A DNA stretch of 64,000 bases from Methylobacterium sp. B4 (GCF_003201865.1 NZ_QJJJ01000007.1:62001-126000), one strand, 5' to 3'; shown: positions 1-10,811, counted from the stretch's first letter. Notes: generated by a model not told the origin, from the sequence alone. A program made the numbers and translations.

Positions 1-1127
1 AAGTGGCCGCGGCACATCCAGTCCATCGCCTGAAGATGGGCGAAGCCCGGAGCGCGGATCTTGCAGCGGTAGGGTTTGTTGGTGCCGTCGGAGACGAGAT
101 AGACCCCGAACTCGCCCTTGGGGGCTTCGACGGCGGCGTAGACCTCGCCCTCGGGCACGTGGAAGCCCTCGGTGTAGAGCTTAAAATGGTGGATGAGCGC
201 TTCCATCGAGCGCTTCATCTCCCGGCGCGGCGGTGGGGCGAACTTGCCGTCCACCGAGGCGATCGGTCCTTGGCCGGCAGGCTCGCGCAGCTTGGCGCAG
301 CACTGCCGCATGATCTTCACCGATTCCCGCATCTCTTCCATGCGGATCACCTGGCGATCGTAGGTGTCGCCGTTCTTCCCCACGGGGATGTCGAACTCCA
401 TCTCCTCGTAGAGTTCGTAGGGCTGCGACTTGCGCAGATCCCACGGGATGCCGGAGCCGCGCACCATCACGCCCGAGAAGCCCCAGGCCATCGCCTCGTC
501 CACCGAGACGATCCCGATATCGACGTTGCGCTGCTTGAAGATGCGGTTGGCCATGACGAGGTTGTCGAGGTCGTCGACCACCGTCAGGAAGGGATCGCAG
601 AACGCCTCGATGTCGTCGATCAGCGCGGGCGGCAGGTCCTGATGGACGCCGCCGGGCCGGAAGTAATTGGCGTGGAGCCGCGCACCGGACGCGCGCTCGT
701 AGAAGATCATGAGCTTCTCGCGCTCCTCGAAGCCCCACAGGGGGGGCGTCAGCGCGCCGACGTCCATCGCCTGCGTGGTGACGTTGAGGAGGTGGGACAG
801 CAGCCGCCCGATCTCGCAGAACAGGGTGCGGATGAGCTGGGCCCGCCGCGGCACCTTGATGCCGGCGAGCTTCTCGATCGCGAGGCAGAAGGCATGCTCC
901 TGATTCATCGGCGCGACGTAGTCGAGCCGGTCGAAATAGGGCGTCGCCTGGAGGTAGGTCTTGTGCTCGATCAGCTTCTCGGTGCCCCGGTGCAGGAGTC
1001 CGATATGCGGATCGACCCGCTCGACCACCTCGCCGTCGAGCTCCAGCACGAGGCGCAGCACGCCGTGCGCCGCCGGGTGCTGCGGCCCGAAGTTGATCGA
1101 GAAGTTGCGGATGTTGTGTTCGCTCAT
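1..1127 (-). CDS. nuoD: NADH-quinone oxidoreductase subunit D (3' end cut by window edge)
   Basis: This is the 49-kDa subunit of respiratory complex I. It sits in the peripheral arm at the membrane interface and helps form the quinone pocket. On the minus strand the protein begins [18 protein letters not shown], and the family hallmark GPQHPAAHG follows at about residues 14-22. About 375 residues are visible. The family length is near 396, so roughly the last 20 residues lie outside the window. The start at 1127 is 12 bases from the nuoC stop, consistent with one nuoA-B-C-D transcript. No frame disruption is seen. The long plus-strand open frame over it is an antisense shadow. Confidence 0.97.
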   Translation of the reverse strand, partial: MSEHNIRNFSINFGPQHPAAHGVLRLVLELDGEVVERVDPHIGLLHRGTEKLIEHKTYLQATPYFDRLDYVAPMNQEHAFCLAIEKLAGIKVPRRAQLIRTLFCEIGRLLSHLLNVTTQAMDVGALTPPLWGFEEREKLMIFYERASGARLHANYFRPGGVHQDLPPALIDDIEAFCDPFLTVVDDLDNLVMANRIFKQRNVDIGIVSVDEAMAWGFSGVMVRGSGIPWDLRKSQPYELYEEMEFDIPVGKNGDTYDRQVIRMEEMRESVKIMRQCCAKLREPAGQGPIASVDGKFAPPPRREMKRSMEALIHHFKLYTEGFHVPEGEVYAAVEAPKGEFGVYLVSDGTNKPYRCKIRAPGFAHLQAMDWMCRGH

Positions 1128-1139
1128 CGCCGCAAGCCT

Positions 1140-1799
1140 TCAGCTCGACGTCTTCTCGTCGCCCGGCAGCACGTAGTCCGTGCCCTCCCACGGCGACAGG
1201 AAGTCGAAGTTGCGGAACTCCTGGGTCAGCTTGACCGGCTCGTAGACGACCCGCGCCTCGTCCTGGTCGTAACGGACCTCGACGAAGCCGGTCAGCGGGA
1301 AGTCCTTGCGCAGCGGATGGCCTTCGAAACCGTAATCGGTCAGCAGGCGGCGCAGGTCGGGATGGCCCGAGAACAGGATGCCGTAGAGGTCGTAGGTCTC
1401 GCGCTCGTACCAGTTGGCCGCCGGGAAGACGGGAATCGCCGAGGGAACCGGGGTCGCGGCGTCCGTCTGCACCTTCACGCGCACCCGCATGTTATGACGC
1501 AAGGAGAGCAGGTGGTAGACGACGTCGAAGCGGCGCGCTCGCTGAGGGTAGTCGGCACCGCAGATGTCGATGAAGCAGCGGAAGGCGCAGGCCGGCTCGT
1601 CGCGCAGGTAGGTCAGCGCGTAGACGATGTCGCTGCCCTGGACGACGACGGTCAACTCGCCGAAGGCGATCGACCAGTCCGTGACCGCGGGGCCGAGCGC
1701 CCCGGCGATCCGCTCGCCCATGGCCTGCAGGGCGTTCTCGCCCTGGGCCGCCTCGACGGTCCGGCGCAGCGTGATGCCGTTGGTGGTGATGGCCTCCAT
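1140..1799 (-). CDS. nuoC: NADH-quinone oxidoreductase subunit C
   Basis: This is the 30-kDa subunit of complex I, in the peripheral arm, with no cofactor of its own. The protein is 219 residues, normal for a stand-alone alphaproteobacterial NuoC not fused to NuoD. The family signature is clear in the C-terminal half: [20 protein letters not shown] followed by [18 protein letters not shown] at about residues 140-180. The start [13 protein letters not shown] is 11 bases after the nuoB stop. It lies between nuoB and nuoD in the usual operon order. Confidence 0.97.
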   Translation of the reverse strand: MEAITTNGITLRRTVEAAQGENALQAMGERIAGALGPAVTDWSIAFGELTVVVQGSDIVYALTYLRDEPACAFRCFIDICGADYPQRARRFDVVYHLLSLRHNMRVRVKVQTDAATPVPSAIPVFPAANWYERETYDLYGILFSGHPDLRRLLTDYGFEGHPLRKDFPLTGFVEVRYDQDEARVVYEPVKLTQEFRNFDFLSPWEGTDYVLPGDEKTSS

Positions 1800-1810
1800 C
1801 GTGCGCTCCC

Positions 1811-2398
1811 TCACCGCTCGATCGTGCCGATGCGGCGGATCTTCCGCTGCAGCAGCAGCACGCCGTAGAGCAGCGCCTCGGCCGAGGGCGGACAACCCGG
1901 CACGTAGATGTCGACCGGCACCACCCGGTCGCAGCCGCGGACCACCGAGTAGGAGTAGTGATAGTAGCCGCCGCCATTGGCGCAGGAGCCCATGGAGATG
2001 ACGTAGCGCGGCTCCGGCATCTGGTCGTAGACCTTGCGCAGCGCCGGGGCCATCTTGTTGGTCAGCGTGCCGGCCACGATCATCACGTCGGACTGGCGCG
2101 GGCTGCCGCGCGGCGCGAAGCCGAAGCGCTCGCAATCGTAGCGCGGCATCGACATCTGCATCATCTCGACGGCACAGCAGGCCAGACCGAAGGTCATCCA
2201 CATCAGCGAGCCGGTGCGGGCCCAGTTGATGAGTTCGTCGGCGCTGGTGACGAGAAATCCGCGATCGGCCAACTCGTCGTTGATCGACAGGAAAGTCGGG
2301 TCGTTGGCACCGATCGGACGCCCGGTCGCGGGATCGATGATCCCTATCGGCGCGGGCGCGACCAGAGGCGCGCGGGAGAGGGTCGGAGTCAGGGCCAT
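1811..2398 (-). CDS. nuoB: NADH-quinone oxidoreductase subunit B
   Basis: This PSST-type subunit carries the N2 [4Fe-4S] cluster that hands electrons to ubiquinone. The protein is 195 residues. The cluster cysteines are visible in three places: [10 protein letters not shown] (adjacent Cys pair, about residue 65), [10 protein letters not shown] (about 130) and [11 protein letters not shown] (about 160). The N-terminal 30 residues are a variable extension, as is common in alphaproteobacteria. The gene lies between nuoA and nuoC on the same strand. Confidence 0.98.
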   Translation of the reverse strand: MALTPTLSRAPLVAPAPIGIIDPATGRPIGANDPTFLSINDELADRGFLVTSADELINWARTGSLMWMTFGLACCAVEMMQMSMPRYDCERFGFAPRGSPRQSDVMIVAGTLTNKMAPALRKVYDQMPEPRYVISMGSCANGGGYYHYSYSVVRGCDRVVPVDIYVPGCPPSAEALLYGVLLLQRKIRRIGTIER

Positions 2399-2450
2399 GT
2401 CTGCCTCTGAGCGAGAACGGAGGGGAAGCGACGCGAGTGAGCCCGCGCCG

Positions 2451-2816
2451 TTAGTCCCATTCGAGGGCGCCCTTGCGCCACTCGTAGACGAAGCCGACGG
2501 TGAGAACGCCGAGGAAGGCCATCATCGACCAGAAGCCGAACCACCCGAGCTCCCCGAAGGTGATCGCCCAGGGGAACAGGAAGGCGACCTCGAGGTCGAA
2601 GATGATGAACAGGATCGCCACGAGATAGAAGCGCACGTCGAACTTCATGCGTGCGTCGTCGAAGGCGTTGAAGCCGCACTCGTAGGCCGAGAGCTTCTCC
2701 GGATCGGGGCTCGAATAAGCCACGACGAAGGGAGCAACCAGCAGCGCCACCGCGATGAACAGCGACACGCCGATGAACACGATGAGCGGCAGGTAGTCTG
2801 CCAGCAGGCCGGTCAT
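2451..2816 (-). CDS. nuoA: NADH-quinone oxidoreductase subunit A
   Basis: This is a small membrane subunit of complex I. The chosen start gives [20 protein letters not shown], a 121-residue protein with three hydrophobic segments (about residues 8-30, 62-85 and 90-112). Between the first two lies the family motif [14 protein letters not shown] (about 42-55), with the conserved Cys of the loop. A longer frame starts at 2882, but the ATG at 2816 is preceded by a GAGGGG-like ribosome site and matches the family length. It is the first gene of the nuo run. Confidence 0.96.
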   Translation of the reverse strand: MTGLLADYLPLIVFIGVSLFIAVALLVAPFVVAYSSPDPEKLSAYECGFNAFDDARMKFDVRFYLVAILFIIFDLEVAFLFPWAITFGELGWFGFWSMMAFLGVLTVGFVYEWRKGALEWD

Positions 2817-3346
2817 GCCGCACCCCTCATTTCGTTGCGCGTGAGGATCATGGGAGATTGCCCTCGCGACGGGTCCGAACACGAGAAATTCCTGCGATGG
2901 AATTCCTCCAATGCCAGACTGAGCGCCGGGCGAGGCTTAGACGAGCCCCCCCGGCGAAACAAGGGTATTGCGCGTCGCACAATCACCCCTTTCGCTGACA
3001 GATGGGGGCATCCATGCACACAACCACAGAGACGGATCGGCGCAGGCCCGACCACGGTTGAGCCTTGCCGCATCATCCCCGCCGCCCCCATGTTCTTATT
3101 CGTGGTATCTGGCATACCAGCGGTCGCCGCCGCAAGCACGACCTCGACGCCGCGGAACGGTTTCGTTCGGGGGAGCCGCTTGCTCTACCAGCACAGAGAC
3201 GGTCTCAATCGCGGCTCGGGAGGGCATTTCCCCGATCCGTCGCCGAACCGTCGCATTCCGCGATTCCGCGGCTTGACAGCCCAGGGCGCCCCACCTAAAC
3301 CCCGCCTCGTCGCCGACACGAGCCCAGCCGGCCGGCGACGCAAAAC
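2817..3346. other. intergenic region between nuoA and tRNA-Asp
   Basis: About 530 bases without a convincing gene. Short open frames on both strands have no recognisable product. The left side must hold the leftward nuo promoter, which I could not pin down. The right side holds the tRNA promoter annotated separately. A small inverted repeat, TGGTAT/ATACCA, lies near 3102-3118. Confidence 0.5.
3273..3301 (+). promoter_or_regulatory. sigma-70-type promoter of tRNA-Asp
   Basis: A perfect -35 TTGACA (3273-3278) is followed after 17 bases by TAAACC (3296-3301), about 45 bases before the tRNA 5' end. The spacing is ideal. The -10 is imperfect but acceptable for a strong stable-RNA promoter. Confidence 0.6.
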
Positions 3347-3423
3347 GCGGGCGTAGCTCAGTCGGTTAGAGTGCCGGCCTGTCACGCCGGAGGTCGCGGG
3401 TTCGAGCCCCGTCGCCCGCGCCA
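3347..3423 (+). tRNA. tRNA-Asp (GTC)
   Basis: The 77-nt sequence folds as a complete cloverleaf. The acceptor arms are GCGGGCG and CGCCCGC with discriminator G and an encoded CCA. The anticodon stem CCGGC/GCCGG encloses the loop CTGTCAC with anticodon GTC. The T arm reads GCGGG-TTCGAGC-CCCGT. It follows a TTGACA promoter. Confidence 0.98.
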
Positions 3424-3608
3424 TGTTTCCCGCCCCGTCGGAAACACCTTCTTTCCAATCAGCCTCAGCCTCCACGACAAGCGTCGACGCTTGTGCTGTT
3501 GTCGGCATACGGTGCGTGGCCGCGAGGCCACAGGCGTCCATGTCATCCGCCGCAGGCCGCATCCCGCCGTGGTTTCGCCGCAAGCCTTGCGGAATCGGGC
3601 GCCTTCTC

Positions 3609-4118
3609 ATGGCCGCCCTGCTGACTCCGATGCCGAACCTTCGTCTTCCCGCCGCCGCGACGCTGATCGCGCTGACGCTCGCCGGTTGCGGCGGGTCTCC
3701 CGTTTTCGACGCAGCCCAGCCGACGCTGCCCGCGATTCTCGACGAGCAGGCTGCCGCCGCAGCGATCTCGCGCTACCGGGCACAGCACGGCCTGGGGCCT
3801 GTCTCGCTCGATCGCAGCCTCATCAGCGCGGCCTCGTTCCAGGCACAGGCCAATGCGCGGGCGGGGCGACTCAGCCACGAGATCGCCGGCAGCTTCGAAA
3901 GCCGCATGGCGGGCGCCGGCTTCGGCCGGCGCTACGCCTCGGAGAATCTCAGCGCGGGTTCGGAGACCTTCGATCAGGTGCTGGCGCGCTGGAAGGCCTC
4001 GCCGGAGCACAATCGCAATATGCTGATGCCGCAATTGCGCCGGGTCGGCATAGCTCGCGTCGATGCTCCGACGACCCGCTACAAGCGGTTCTGGGCGCTC
4101 GTGATGGCGGGCGATTGA
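3609..4118 (+). CDS. CAP/SCP-domain lipoprotein
   Basis: This is a predicted exported CAP-superfamily protein; bacterial members have poorly defined roles. The N-terminus is a lipoprotein signal: a hydrophobic stretch ending LTLAGCGG, with the lipobox Cys at about residue 26. The CAP domain follows. It starts with ISRYRAQHGLGPVSLD and contains the family blocks SENLSAG and SPEHNRNML, which hold the conserved Glu, His and Asn. I chose the ATG at 3609; the ATG at 3630 gives a shorter, equally good signal peptide. The frame is open back into the tRNA, but that part does not look coding. Confidence 0.85.
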   Translation: MAALLTPMPNLRLPAAATLIALTLAGCGGSPVFDAAQPTLPAILDEQAAAAAISRYRAQHGLGPVSLDRSLISAASFQAQANARAGRLSHEIAGSFESRMAGAGFGRRYASENLSAGSETFDQVLARWKASPEHNRNMLMPQLRRVGIARVDAPTTRYKRFWALVMAGD

Positions 4119-4175
4119 GGCAAGCGGCCCGGGCCGCGAGGAACCGGGCCGCCCCGCGCGCCAACGTATCGGGGC

Positions 4176-4610
4176 TTACTGCACCTGAGCGAGCAGCGGC
4201 TCCATGCGCTTCTGCGTGAGCTTGTTGTGCTGGACGCTCTTGGCGGCCTCCAGATTGTCGCGCTTGTCGCCGACCACGACGAGGGCGACCATGCCCATCA
4301 AGTAGTGGGGTGAGCATTTGAAGCCGTAGACGCCCTCGCGCTCGAAGGTCACCACCGCCTCCTGTCCGACGGTCGACTTCACATAGTCCGCACCGTCCGG
4401 CGCCATCCCCTTGATGGTCTCGACGTTGTGTCCCTTGTCGGTGGGCAGGAACTTGATGCTGTCCCCGGGCTTCAGTCGCACGAAGGCGGGATCGAACACC
4501 ATCATGCCGTTCGGCCCGCTGTTGAGCATCTTGACCGGGATTTCGTCCGCCGCGGCCGGCAGGGCAGCGGCAAGGGCAACCGTAGCGGCAAAAACTCTGA
4601 AGATCGTCAT
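4176..4610 (-). CDS. pseudoazurin (blue copper protein)
   Basis: This is a small periplasmic type I copper protein that carries electrons, in relatives to nitrite reductase or other periplasmic redox enzymes. From the ATG at 4610 the 144-residue product has a cleavable signal peptide ending PAAADE. The mature domain carries the copper ligands: His in DKGHNVE (about residue 62), then Cys, His and Met in KCSPHYLMGM (about 100-109). The ATG at 4610 has a good upstream site (GAGGAAGCGA); in-frame ATGs at 4640 and 4661 would add an unlikely N-terminus. The gene stands alone. An inverted repeat TTGAA/TTCAA at 4713-4731 lies upstream but is not a clear FNR box. Confidence 0.92.
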   Translation of the reverse strand: MTIFRVFAATVALAAALPAAADEIPVKMLNSGPNGMMVFDPAFVRLKPGDSIKFLPTDKGHNVETIKGMAPDGADYVKSTVGQEAVVTFEREGVYGFKCSPHYLMGMVALVVVGDKRDNLEAAKSVQHNKLTQKRMEPLLAQVQ

Positions 4611-4906
4611 TCGCTTCCTCGGAATAATTCTCAAAAACATCGACGAATCTCGCCGAGACACGCAAGATATCGAGTCAAATACGCAGCATCAAATCGTCAT
4701 TTATCCAGTAAATTGAATAATTATACTTCAAGCGACGTGCGGAAGACGTGCTCCCCTGCCCCTCAAGCGGCGGGCCTTTCAAACCAGCGCGGCTGCGTGT
4801 AAACGCGGGGCTTGACGATCATCCCAGCCGCCTGCGCCCCCTTGGCGCCGCCCGACACCGGCGGCGCGCGAGGGCGAGCGCGCGCGAACTCGATTCAAGG
4901 CGCTCA

Positions 4907-7900
4907 ATGCCGAAACGCACCGACATCTCCTCCATCCTCATCATCGGTGCGGGCCCCATCATCATCGGGCAGGCCTGCGAGTTCGATTACTCCGGGACCC
5001 AGGCCTGCAAGGCCCTGCGGGAAGAAGGCTACCGGATCGTCCTGGTGAACTCGAACCCGGCGACGATCATGACCGATCCGGACATGGCCGACGCGACCTA
5101 TGTCGAGCCGATCACCCCGGAGATCGTGACCAAGATCATCGAGAAGGAGAGGCCCGACGCGCTGCTCCCCACCATGGGCGGCCAGACGGCGCTGAACTGC
5201 GCGCTCTCCTTGAAGCGCATGGGCGTGCTGGAAAAGTTCGGCGTGCAGATGATCGGCGCGACCGCCGAGGCCATCGACAAGGCGGAGGACCGCAACCTCT
5301 TCCGCGACGCGATGACCAAGATCGGCCTGGAGACGCCGAAATCGGCGCTGGCCAACGCCTCCGCCGCCAAGAAGGTCGATCGCGACCGCTATCTCGCCGA
5401 GAAGGCCCGGATCGAGGGCGCGAATTCCGACCCGGCCACCCGCGAGGTGGCGCTCGCCGAGTTCGAGCGCCAGTGGAGCGGAGCCGAGGGCGACCGGCGC
5501 CGGCGCTACATCGAGCACGCGCTCGGCCAGGCCCTGATCGCGCTCGCCGAAGTCGGCCTGCCGGCGATCATCCGCCCCTCCTTCACCATGGGCGGCACCG
5601 GCGGCGGCATCGCCTACAATCGGGAGGAATTCCTCGAGATCGTCGAGCGCGGCATCGACGCCTCGCCGACCAATGAGGTGCTGATCGAGGAGAGCGTGCT
5701 CGGCTGGAAGGAGTACGAAATGGAGGTCGTCCGCGACAAGGCGGACAACTGCATCATCGTCTGCTCCATCGAGAACGTCGATCCGATGGGCGTGCATACC
5801 GGCGATTCCATCACCGTCGCCCCCGCGCTGACGCTCACCGACAAAGAGTATCAGGTAATGCGCGACGCCTCGCTCGCCGTGCTGCGCGAGATCGGGGTCG
5901 AGACCGGCGGCTCCAACGTGCAGTTCGCGATCAACCCCGAGAACGGTCGGATGATCGTGATCGAGATGAACCCGCGGGTCTCGCGCTCCTCGGCGCTCGC
6001 CTCGAAGGCCACTGGCTTCCCGATCGCCAAGGTCGCGGCTAAGCTCGCCGTCGGCTACACGCTCGACGAGATCGCCAACGACATCACCGGCGGCGCGACC
6101 CCGGCCTCGTTCGAGCCGACGATCGACTACGTCGTCACCAAGATCCCGCGCTTCGCCTTCGAGAAGTTCCCCGGCGCCGAGCCGACGCTGACCACCGCGA
6201 TGAAGTCGGTGGGCGAAGCCATGGCGATCGGCCGCTGCTTCGCGGAATCGCTGCAGAAGGCCCTGCGCTCCCTGGAGACGGGCCTCACCGGCCTCGACGA
6301 GATCGAGATCGAGGGCTTGGGCAAGGGCGACGACCACAACGCCATCAAGGCAGCGCTGGGCACGCCGACGCCGGACCGCCTGCTCAAGGTCGCCCAGGCG
6401 ATGCGCCTCGGGATCAGCCACGAGGAGATCCACGCCTCCTGCCGGATCGACCCGTGGTTCCTAGAGCAGCTCCAGGCCATCGTCGATCTGGAGAACCGGG
6501 TGAAGGCGCACGGCCTGCCCCAAACGCCGGGCGCCTTCCGCCAGCTCAAGGCGGCCGGCTTCTCCGATGCGCGGCTCGCCGTCCTCACGGATACCGACGA
6601 GGAGGCCGTACGTGCCGCACGCCGGGCGCTGAACGTGCGCCCCGTCTTCAAGCGGATCGACACTTGCGCCGCAGAGTTCAAGGCGCCGACCGCCTACATG
6701 TACTCGTCCTACGTCGCGCCGTTCGCCGGCACGGTGGCCGACGAGGCGTACCCGTCGGATAAGAAGAAGGTCATCATCCTCGGCGGCGGCCCGAACCGGA
6801 TCGGCCAGGGCATCGAGTTCGACTATTGCTGCTGCCACGCCTGCTTCGCACTCACCGAGGCCGGCTTCGAGACCATCATGGTCAACTGCAACCCGGAGAC
6901 GGTCTCGACCGACTACGACACCTCCGACCGGCTCTACTTCGAGCCGCTCACCGAAGAGGATGTCCTTGAGATCGTCGAGACCGAGCGGCAGGCGGGCACG
7001 CTCCACGGCGTGATCGTGCAGTTCGGCGGACAGACACCGCTCAAGCTCGCCCGCGCTCTGGAGGGCGCCGGCGTGCCGATCCTCGGCACCTCGCCCGACG
7101 CCATCGACCTCGCCGAGGACCGCGACCAGTTCAAGCGGCTGCTCGACAAGCTCGGACTCAAGCAGCCCAAGAACGGCATCGCCTACTCGGTGGAGCAGAG
7201 CCGGCTGGTGGCGGCCGAACTCGGCCTGCCCTTCGTGGTGCGCCCCAGCTACGTGCTCGGCGGGCGCGCCATGGCGATCATCCGCGACGAGGCGCAGTTC
7301 GCCGAGTACCTGCTCGGGACGCTGCCGAGCCTGATCCCGTCCGACATCAAGGCGCGCTACCCCAACGACAAGACGGGGCAGATCAACACGGTGCTTGGCA
7401 AGAACCCGCTCCTGTTCGACCGCTACCTGTCGGATGCGACCGAGGTCGACGTGGACGCGGTCTGCGACGGTGAGAGCGTGTTCATCGCCGGCATCATGGA
7501 GCATATCGAGGAGGCGGGCATCCACTCGGGCGATTCCGCCTGCTCGCTGCCCCCGCGCACGCTCGCGCCCGAGATCCTGGCCGAGCTGGAGCGACAGACC
7601 AAGGCGATGGCGCTCGCGCTCAAGGTCGGCGGCCTGATGAACGTGCAGTACGCCATCAAGGACGGCGCGATCTACGTGCTGGAAGTGAACCCGCGCGCCT
7701 CGCGCACGGTGCCCTTCGTGGCCAAGGTCATCGGCGAGCCGATCGCCAAGATCGCCGCGCGGATCATGGCCGGCGAGCGCCTCGACACCTTCGGCCTCAA
7801 GCCGAAGAAGCTCGACCACATCGCGGTCAAGGAGGCGGTGTTCCCCTTCGCCCGCTTCCCCGGCGTCGACGTGCTGCTCGGGCCGGAGATGCGCTCGACG

Positions 7901-8380
7901 GGCGAGGTGATCGGGCTGGATGCCGGCTTCGGCGTGGCCTTCGCCAAGAGCCAGCTCGGCTCCGGAACGGCCGTGCCGCGCACGGGCACGGTGTTCGTCT
8001 CCGTGCGCGACGACGACAAGCCCCGCGTGCTGCCGGCGATCCGGCTGCTGCACACGCTCGGCTTCACCATCCTCGCGACCAGCGGCACGCAGCGCTACCT
8101 CGCCGAGGAAGGCATCCCGACGAACCGCATCAACAAGGTTCTGGAGGGCCGTCCCCACATCGTGGATGCCATCAAGAACGGCGAGATCGCGCTCGTCATC
8201 AACACCACCGAAGGCGCCGGTGCGCTCTCGGACTCCCGCTCGCTCAGGCGGGCGGCCCTCTTGCATAAAGTGCCGTACTACACCACTCTGGCCGGCGCGA
8301 TGGCAGCGGCCGAGGGGATCAAAGCCTATCTCGAAGGCGATCTTCAGGTGCGCGCCTTGCAGGAATACTTCGCGGCCTAA
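4907..8380 (+). CDS. carB: carbamoyl-phosphate synthase large subunit
   Basis: The enzyme makes carbamoyl phosphate from bicarbonate, ATP and glutamine-derived ammonia for pyrimidine and arginine synthesis. The 1157-residue protein shows both homologous halves. Each opens with a nucleotide-fold strand ([18 protein letters not shown] near residue 15; [18 protein letters not shown] near 620) followed by an ATP-grasp module ([23 protein letters not shown]). The C-terminal allosteric domain begins near 1000 ([13 protein letters not shown]). It is longer than the E. coli enzyme because of an insertion at about residues 155-195, usual in alphaproteobacteria. The start at 4907 gives the conserved [16 protein letters not shown]. 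carA is not adjacent. Confidence 0.98.
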   Translation: MPKRTDISSILIIGAGPIIIGQACEFDYSGTQACKALREEGYRIVLVNSNPATIMTDPDMADATYVEPITPEIVTKIIEKERPDALLPTMGGQTALNCALSLKRMGVLEKFGVQMIGATAEAIDKAEDRNLFRDAMTKIGLETPKSALANASAAKKVDRDRYLAEKARIEGANSDPATREVALAEFERQWSGAEGDRRRRYIEHALGQALIALAEVGLPAIIRPSFTMGGTGGGIAYNREEFLEIVERGIDASPTNEVLIEESVLGWKEYEMEVVRDKADNCIIVCSIENVDPMGVHTGDSITVAPALTLTDKEYQVMRDASLAVLREIGVETGGSNVQFAINPENGRMIVIEMNPRVSRSSALASKATGFPIAKVAAKLAVGYTLDEIANDITGGATPASFEPTIDYVVTKIPRFAFEKFPGAEPTLTTAMKSVGEAMAIGRCFAESLQKALRSLETGLTGLDEIEIEGLGKGDDHNAIKAALGTPTPDRLLKVAQAMRLGISHEEIHASCRIDPWFLEQLQAIVDLENRVKAHGLPQTPGAFRQLKAAGFSDARLAVLTDTDEEAVRAARRALNVRPVFKRIDTCAAEFKAPTAYMYSSYVAPFAGTVADEAYPSDKKKVIILGGGPNRIGQGIEFDYCCCHACFALTEAGFETIMVNCNPETVSTDYDTSDRLYFEPLTEEDVLEIVETERQAGTLHGVIVQFGGQTPLKLARALEGAGVPILGTSPDAIDLAEDRDQFKRLLDKLGLKQPKNGIAYSVEQSRLVAAELGLPFVVRPSYVLGGRAMAIIRDEAQFAEYLLGTLPSLIPSDIKARYPNDKTGQINTVLGKNPLLFDRYLSDATEVDVDAVCDGESVFIAGIMEHIEEAGIHSGDSACSLPPRTLAPEILAELERQTKAMALALKVGGLMNVQYAIKDGAIYVLEVNPRASRTVPFVAKVIGEPIAKIAARIMAGERLDTFGLKPKKLDHIAVKEAVFPFARFPGVDVLLGPEMRSTGEVIGLDAGFGVAFAKSQLGSGTAVPRTGTVFVSVRDDDKPRVLPAIRLLHTLGFTILATSGTQRYLAEEGIPTNRINKVLEGRPHIVDAIKNGEIALVINTTEGAGALSDSRSLRRAALLHKVPYYTTLAGAMAAAEGIKAYLEGDLQVRALQEYFAA

Positions 8381-8388
8381 ATAGACTC

Positions 8389-8487
8389 CGCGTGGCAAGC
8401 CCTCCGCCCCTCACAAGGCGGGCGGCTTCGAGCCACGCGTTCAAGAGCCGTTTCCCGGCCCGGAAGGAGCACCCCGCTCCGGCCGGG
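8389..8487 (+). terminator. two stem-loops between carB and greA
   Basis: The first stem pairs CGCGTGGC (8389-8396) with GCCACGCG (8432-8439), with further AAGCC/GGCTT pairing inside. The second pairs CCCGGCC (8454-8460) with GGCCGGG (8481-8487) around GGAGC/GCTCC. No clean U-tract follows, so these may be attenuating or RNA-processing structures instead of a full intrinsic terminator. Confidence 0.4.
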
Positions 8488-8510
8488 CCTCTTCATTGTG
8501 GCGCGAGACC

Positions 8511-8993
8511 ATGAGCATCGACAAGCTTCCCATCACGGCACGCGGCTACGCAGCCCTCGAGGAGGAGCTGAAGCGTCGCCAGCAGGTGGAACGTCCCCGG
8601 ATCATCCAGGCGATTTCCGAGGCCCGCGCGCTCGGCGACCTCTCCGAGAATGCCGAGTATCACGCTGCCAAGGAGGCCCAGTCCCACAACGAGGGCCGGG
8701 TGCTCGAACTGGAGAGCATGATCGCGCGCGCCGAGATCATCGACACCTCGAAGCTGTCCGGCGCGAAGATCAAGTTCGGCGCCCGCGTGAAGCTCGTGGA
8801 CGAGGACACCGAGGAGGAGAAGACCTACCAGCTCGTCGGCGAGCCGGAGGCGGACGTGCGCGAGGGCCGGGTCTCGATCTCCTCGCCCATCGCCCGCGCC
8901 CTGATCGGCAAGGCCGTCGGCGACACGGTGGAGGTGACCACGCCCGGCGGCGGCAAGTCCTACGAGGTCGTCGCCGTCGAGTGGGGAGCCTGA
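8511..8993 (+). CDS. greA: transcription elongation factor GreA
   Basis: GreA inserts a coiled-coil into the secondary channel of RNA polymerase and stimulates cleavage of backtracked RNA. The product is 160 residues, the normal size. The N-terminal antiparallel coiled-coil covers about residues 1-75, with the tip motif [20 protein letters not shown] carrying the catalytic acidic pair. The C-terminal FKBP-like domain follows and ends with [10 protein letters not shown] near residue 138. I chose [12 protein letters not shown]; five codons upstream exist but do not match the family. Confidence 0.97.
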   Translation: MSIDKLPITARGYAALEEELKRRQQVERPRIIQAISEARALGDLSENAEYHAAKEAQSHNEGRVLELESMIARAEIIDTSKLSGAKIKFGARVKLVDEDTEEEKTYQLVGEPEADVREGRVSISSPIARALIGKAVGDTVEVTTPGGGKSYEVVAVEWGA

Positions 8994-9493
8994 ACCCCTT
9001 GCGCGTCCTCGGCTTCGCGGCCCTGATCGGCCTCCTCGCCGGGGCGGCTCCCGCCCTGGCGCAGGGGTTCGACCGGATCGGCGGCGTCGCCGTCGACATG
9101 CGCCCGCTCCAGGCCTATGCCCGCGGCCCGCAGGCGGAAGCCCTGCGCGCGGACCTGACCGAGGCCCTGCGACGCAGCTTCGGTGACCGCATGGTGCGCG
9201 GAGCCCCGACGCTGGTGGTGCGGGTGAGCGGCCTCACCCTCAACCCCTATGCGGGCGGCGAGGGCGTCGGCCGCGGCGGCAGCTTCGGGGGCGGCGGCTC
9301 GACCGATTACCTCGACGGCGAGGCTCTGCTGGTGGGTCGCGGGGGCGAGATCCTCGCGCGTCATCCTCAGCTCTCGGCCCTGCCCGCGAGTTCGGGCGGC
9401 GCGTGGTACGATCCGGCCTCCGAGCGGCGCCGGCTCGCAGCGCTCGCCGAGCACTACGCCCAGTGGCTGCGGCGGATGCTCCCGGCCCAGTAG
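8981..9493 (+). CDS. secreted hypothetical protein, 3' partner of greA
   Basis: Function unrecognised. The frame after greA encodes about 170 residues. It begins with a signal peptide ([21 protein letters not shown], cut after about residue 28) and then a compact domain with a glycine-rich linker ([16 protein letters not shown], about residues 95-110). The GTG at 8981 overlaps the greA stop, and a TTG at 8999 is an alternative. The overlap suggests translational coupling to greA. It recalls small periplasmic DUF-type proteins of Rhizobiales, but I see no diagnostic motif. Confidence 0.7.
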   Translation: MGSLNPLRVLGFAALIGLLAGAAPALAQGFDRIGGVAVDMRPLQAYARGPQAEALRADLTEALRRSFGDRMVRGAPTLVVRVSGLTLNPYAGGEGVGRGGSFGGGGSTDYLDGEALLVGRGGEILARHPQLSALPASSGGAWYDPASERRRLAALAEHYAQWLRRMLPAQ

Positions 9494-9580
9494 GGCTGGT
9501 TCCGAAGTGCTTTCCGCCGAACTGGACACCGGTTCGGCCTCGAAGAGCGCATCAGAACAAAAGTCGGAGGTTTGCGTCGC

Positions 9581-10654
9581 GTGAACGAGACAGGGCCGGT
9601 GACGGCGGACGGCAGCGTGCCGCCGGACCTCGCGCATGCCCGCGCCTGGATCGTCACCGACGGCAAGGCGGGCGACGAGAACCAGTGCATCGGCATCGCC
9701 GAAGCACTGGGCGTCTCCTACGAGAGGCGGCGCATTCCCAAGGGGCGCCCGCTGACCTGGATGGCGCCCTGGGGGCCGATCGACCCGCGCGACGCACCGG
9801 GCCGGGCCGGCGGCATGCTGGAAGGCCCGCTGCCCGACCTCCTGATCGCCTCGGGGCGCCGCGCCGTGCCCTATCTGCGCGCCGTGCGCCGCGCCTCGGG
9901 CGAGCGGACCTTCACCGCCTTCCTCAAGGATCCCCGCACCGGCCACGACACCGCCGACTTCATTTGGGTGCCGGATTACGACGACCTGCGCGGCCCCAAC
10001 GTCTTCACCACCCTGACCGCTCCGCACCCGGTCTCCCGCGCCCGCCTCGACGCGGCCCGCCTGACCCCCGATCCACGGCTTGCCGGCCTGCCCTGGCCGC
10101 GCATCGCCGTCCTGATCGGCGGCGATAGCCGCCATCTGCGCTACCGCAAGACGGACATGCGCCGGCTGGTGCGCGACCTGACCAAGCTCGCCGAAGGCGG
10201 CTGCTCGCTGATGCTGACGGTATCCCGGCGCACCCCTCCGGATCTGCGCACGGCGCTGGAGAACCTCGTCCGGGACAAGGGCGGGTTCTTCTGGGACGGC
10301 AGCGGCGAGAATCCTTACGTCGGCATGCTGGCCATCGCCGACCACATCGTCGTCACCTCGGACTCGGCCAACATGGTGGGCGAGGCGGCGAGCACCGGCG
10401 TGCCCCTCCTGCTGTTCGACCTGCCGCGCACCTATATCCGGCACAGGCGGATGTTCGCGGGCCTCGCCATGGCCGGCGCGCTGAAGCCCTTCATCGGCCG
10501 GCTGGAGGCTCTTCGCTACGCACCCATCGACGCCACGCCGACCATCGCCGCGGCCCTGGCCGAGGCCTACGAGCGCCACCGGCAAGGGATGACGGGCGAG
10601 CGGACGAACGCTCCGCCCGCTCCGGCACTATCCCCGGCGCGTCCGCCCTTCTGA
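9581..10654 (+). CDS. ELM1/DUF1022-family protein
   Basis: The family is named after a plant mitochondrial fission factor; its bacterial role is unknown, though the fold resembles a glycosyltransferase-B type. Family features visible are WIVTDGKAGDENQCIGIAEALG near the N-terminus, LPDLLIASGRRAVPYLRAV around residue 85, IAVLIGGDSRHLRY near 175 and VTSDSANMVGEAASTGVPL near 265. The last corresponds to the nucleotide-sugar-binding region of GT-B enzymes. The GTG at 9581 is placed 10 bases after a GGAGG, a better start than the TTG at 9572 right next to it. It is followed by trxB in the same direction. Confidence 0.85.
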   Translation: MNETGPVTADGSVPPDLAHARAWIVTDGKAGDENQCIGIAEALGVSYERRRIPKGRPLTWMAPWGPIDPRDAPGRAGGMLEGPLPDLLIASGRRAVPYLRAVRRASGERTFTAFLKDPRTGHDTADFIWVPDYDDLRGPNVFTTLTAPHPVSRARLDAARLTPDPRLAGLPWPRIAVLIGGDSRHLRYRKTDMRRLVRDLTKLAEGGCSLMLTVSRRTPPDLRTALENLVRDKGGFFWDGSGENPYVGMLAIADHIVVTSDSANMVGEAASTGVPLLLFDLPRTYIRHRRMFAGLAMAGALKPFIGRLEALRYAPIDATPTIAAALAEAYERHRQGMTGERTNAPPAPALSPARPPF

Positions 10655-10811
10655 GCGGAACCGGCGGGACGGGACGTTTCTCGGCCTCGGGCGCCGCGTT
10701 GAGAAGAAATTTTTGATCGCGCGGTGTCAGACTGGGCGCGACGGTTCACAGGACGAGAGAGCGGCCCGCACCGGGAACAGCGGAGCCGGTCGCCGACAGG
10801 AGAGGGCACAG

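Noticed and set aside
3..1868. 621-residue plus-strand open frame across the nuo genes
   Set aside because: It is antisense to nuoD and nuoC, which have clear family motifs; high GC gives long shadow frames.
3060..3200. Second tRNA near tRNA-Asp
   Set aside because: A small TGGTAT/ATACCA inverted repeat is present but no cloverleaf can be drawn on either strand.
4713..4731. FNR/Anr-type site upstream of pseudoazurin
   Set aside because: The inverted repeat TTGAA-N9-TTCAA does not fit TTGAT-N4-ATCAA in sequence or spacing.
10655..10700. EcfG-type stress promoter (GGAAC...CGTT) upstream of trxB
   Set aside because: The two elements are only 13 bases apart, not the required 16-17.
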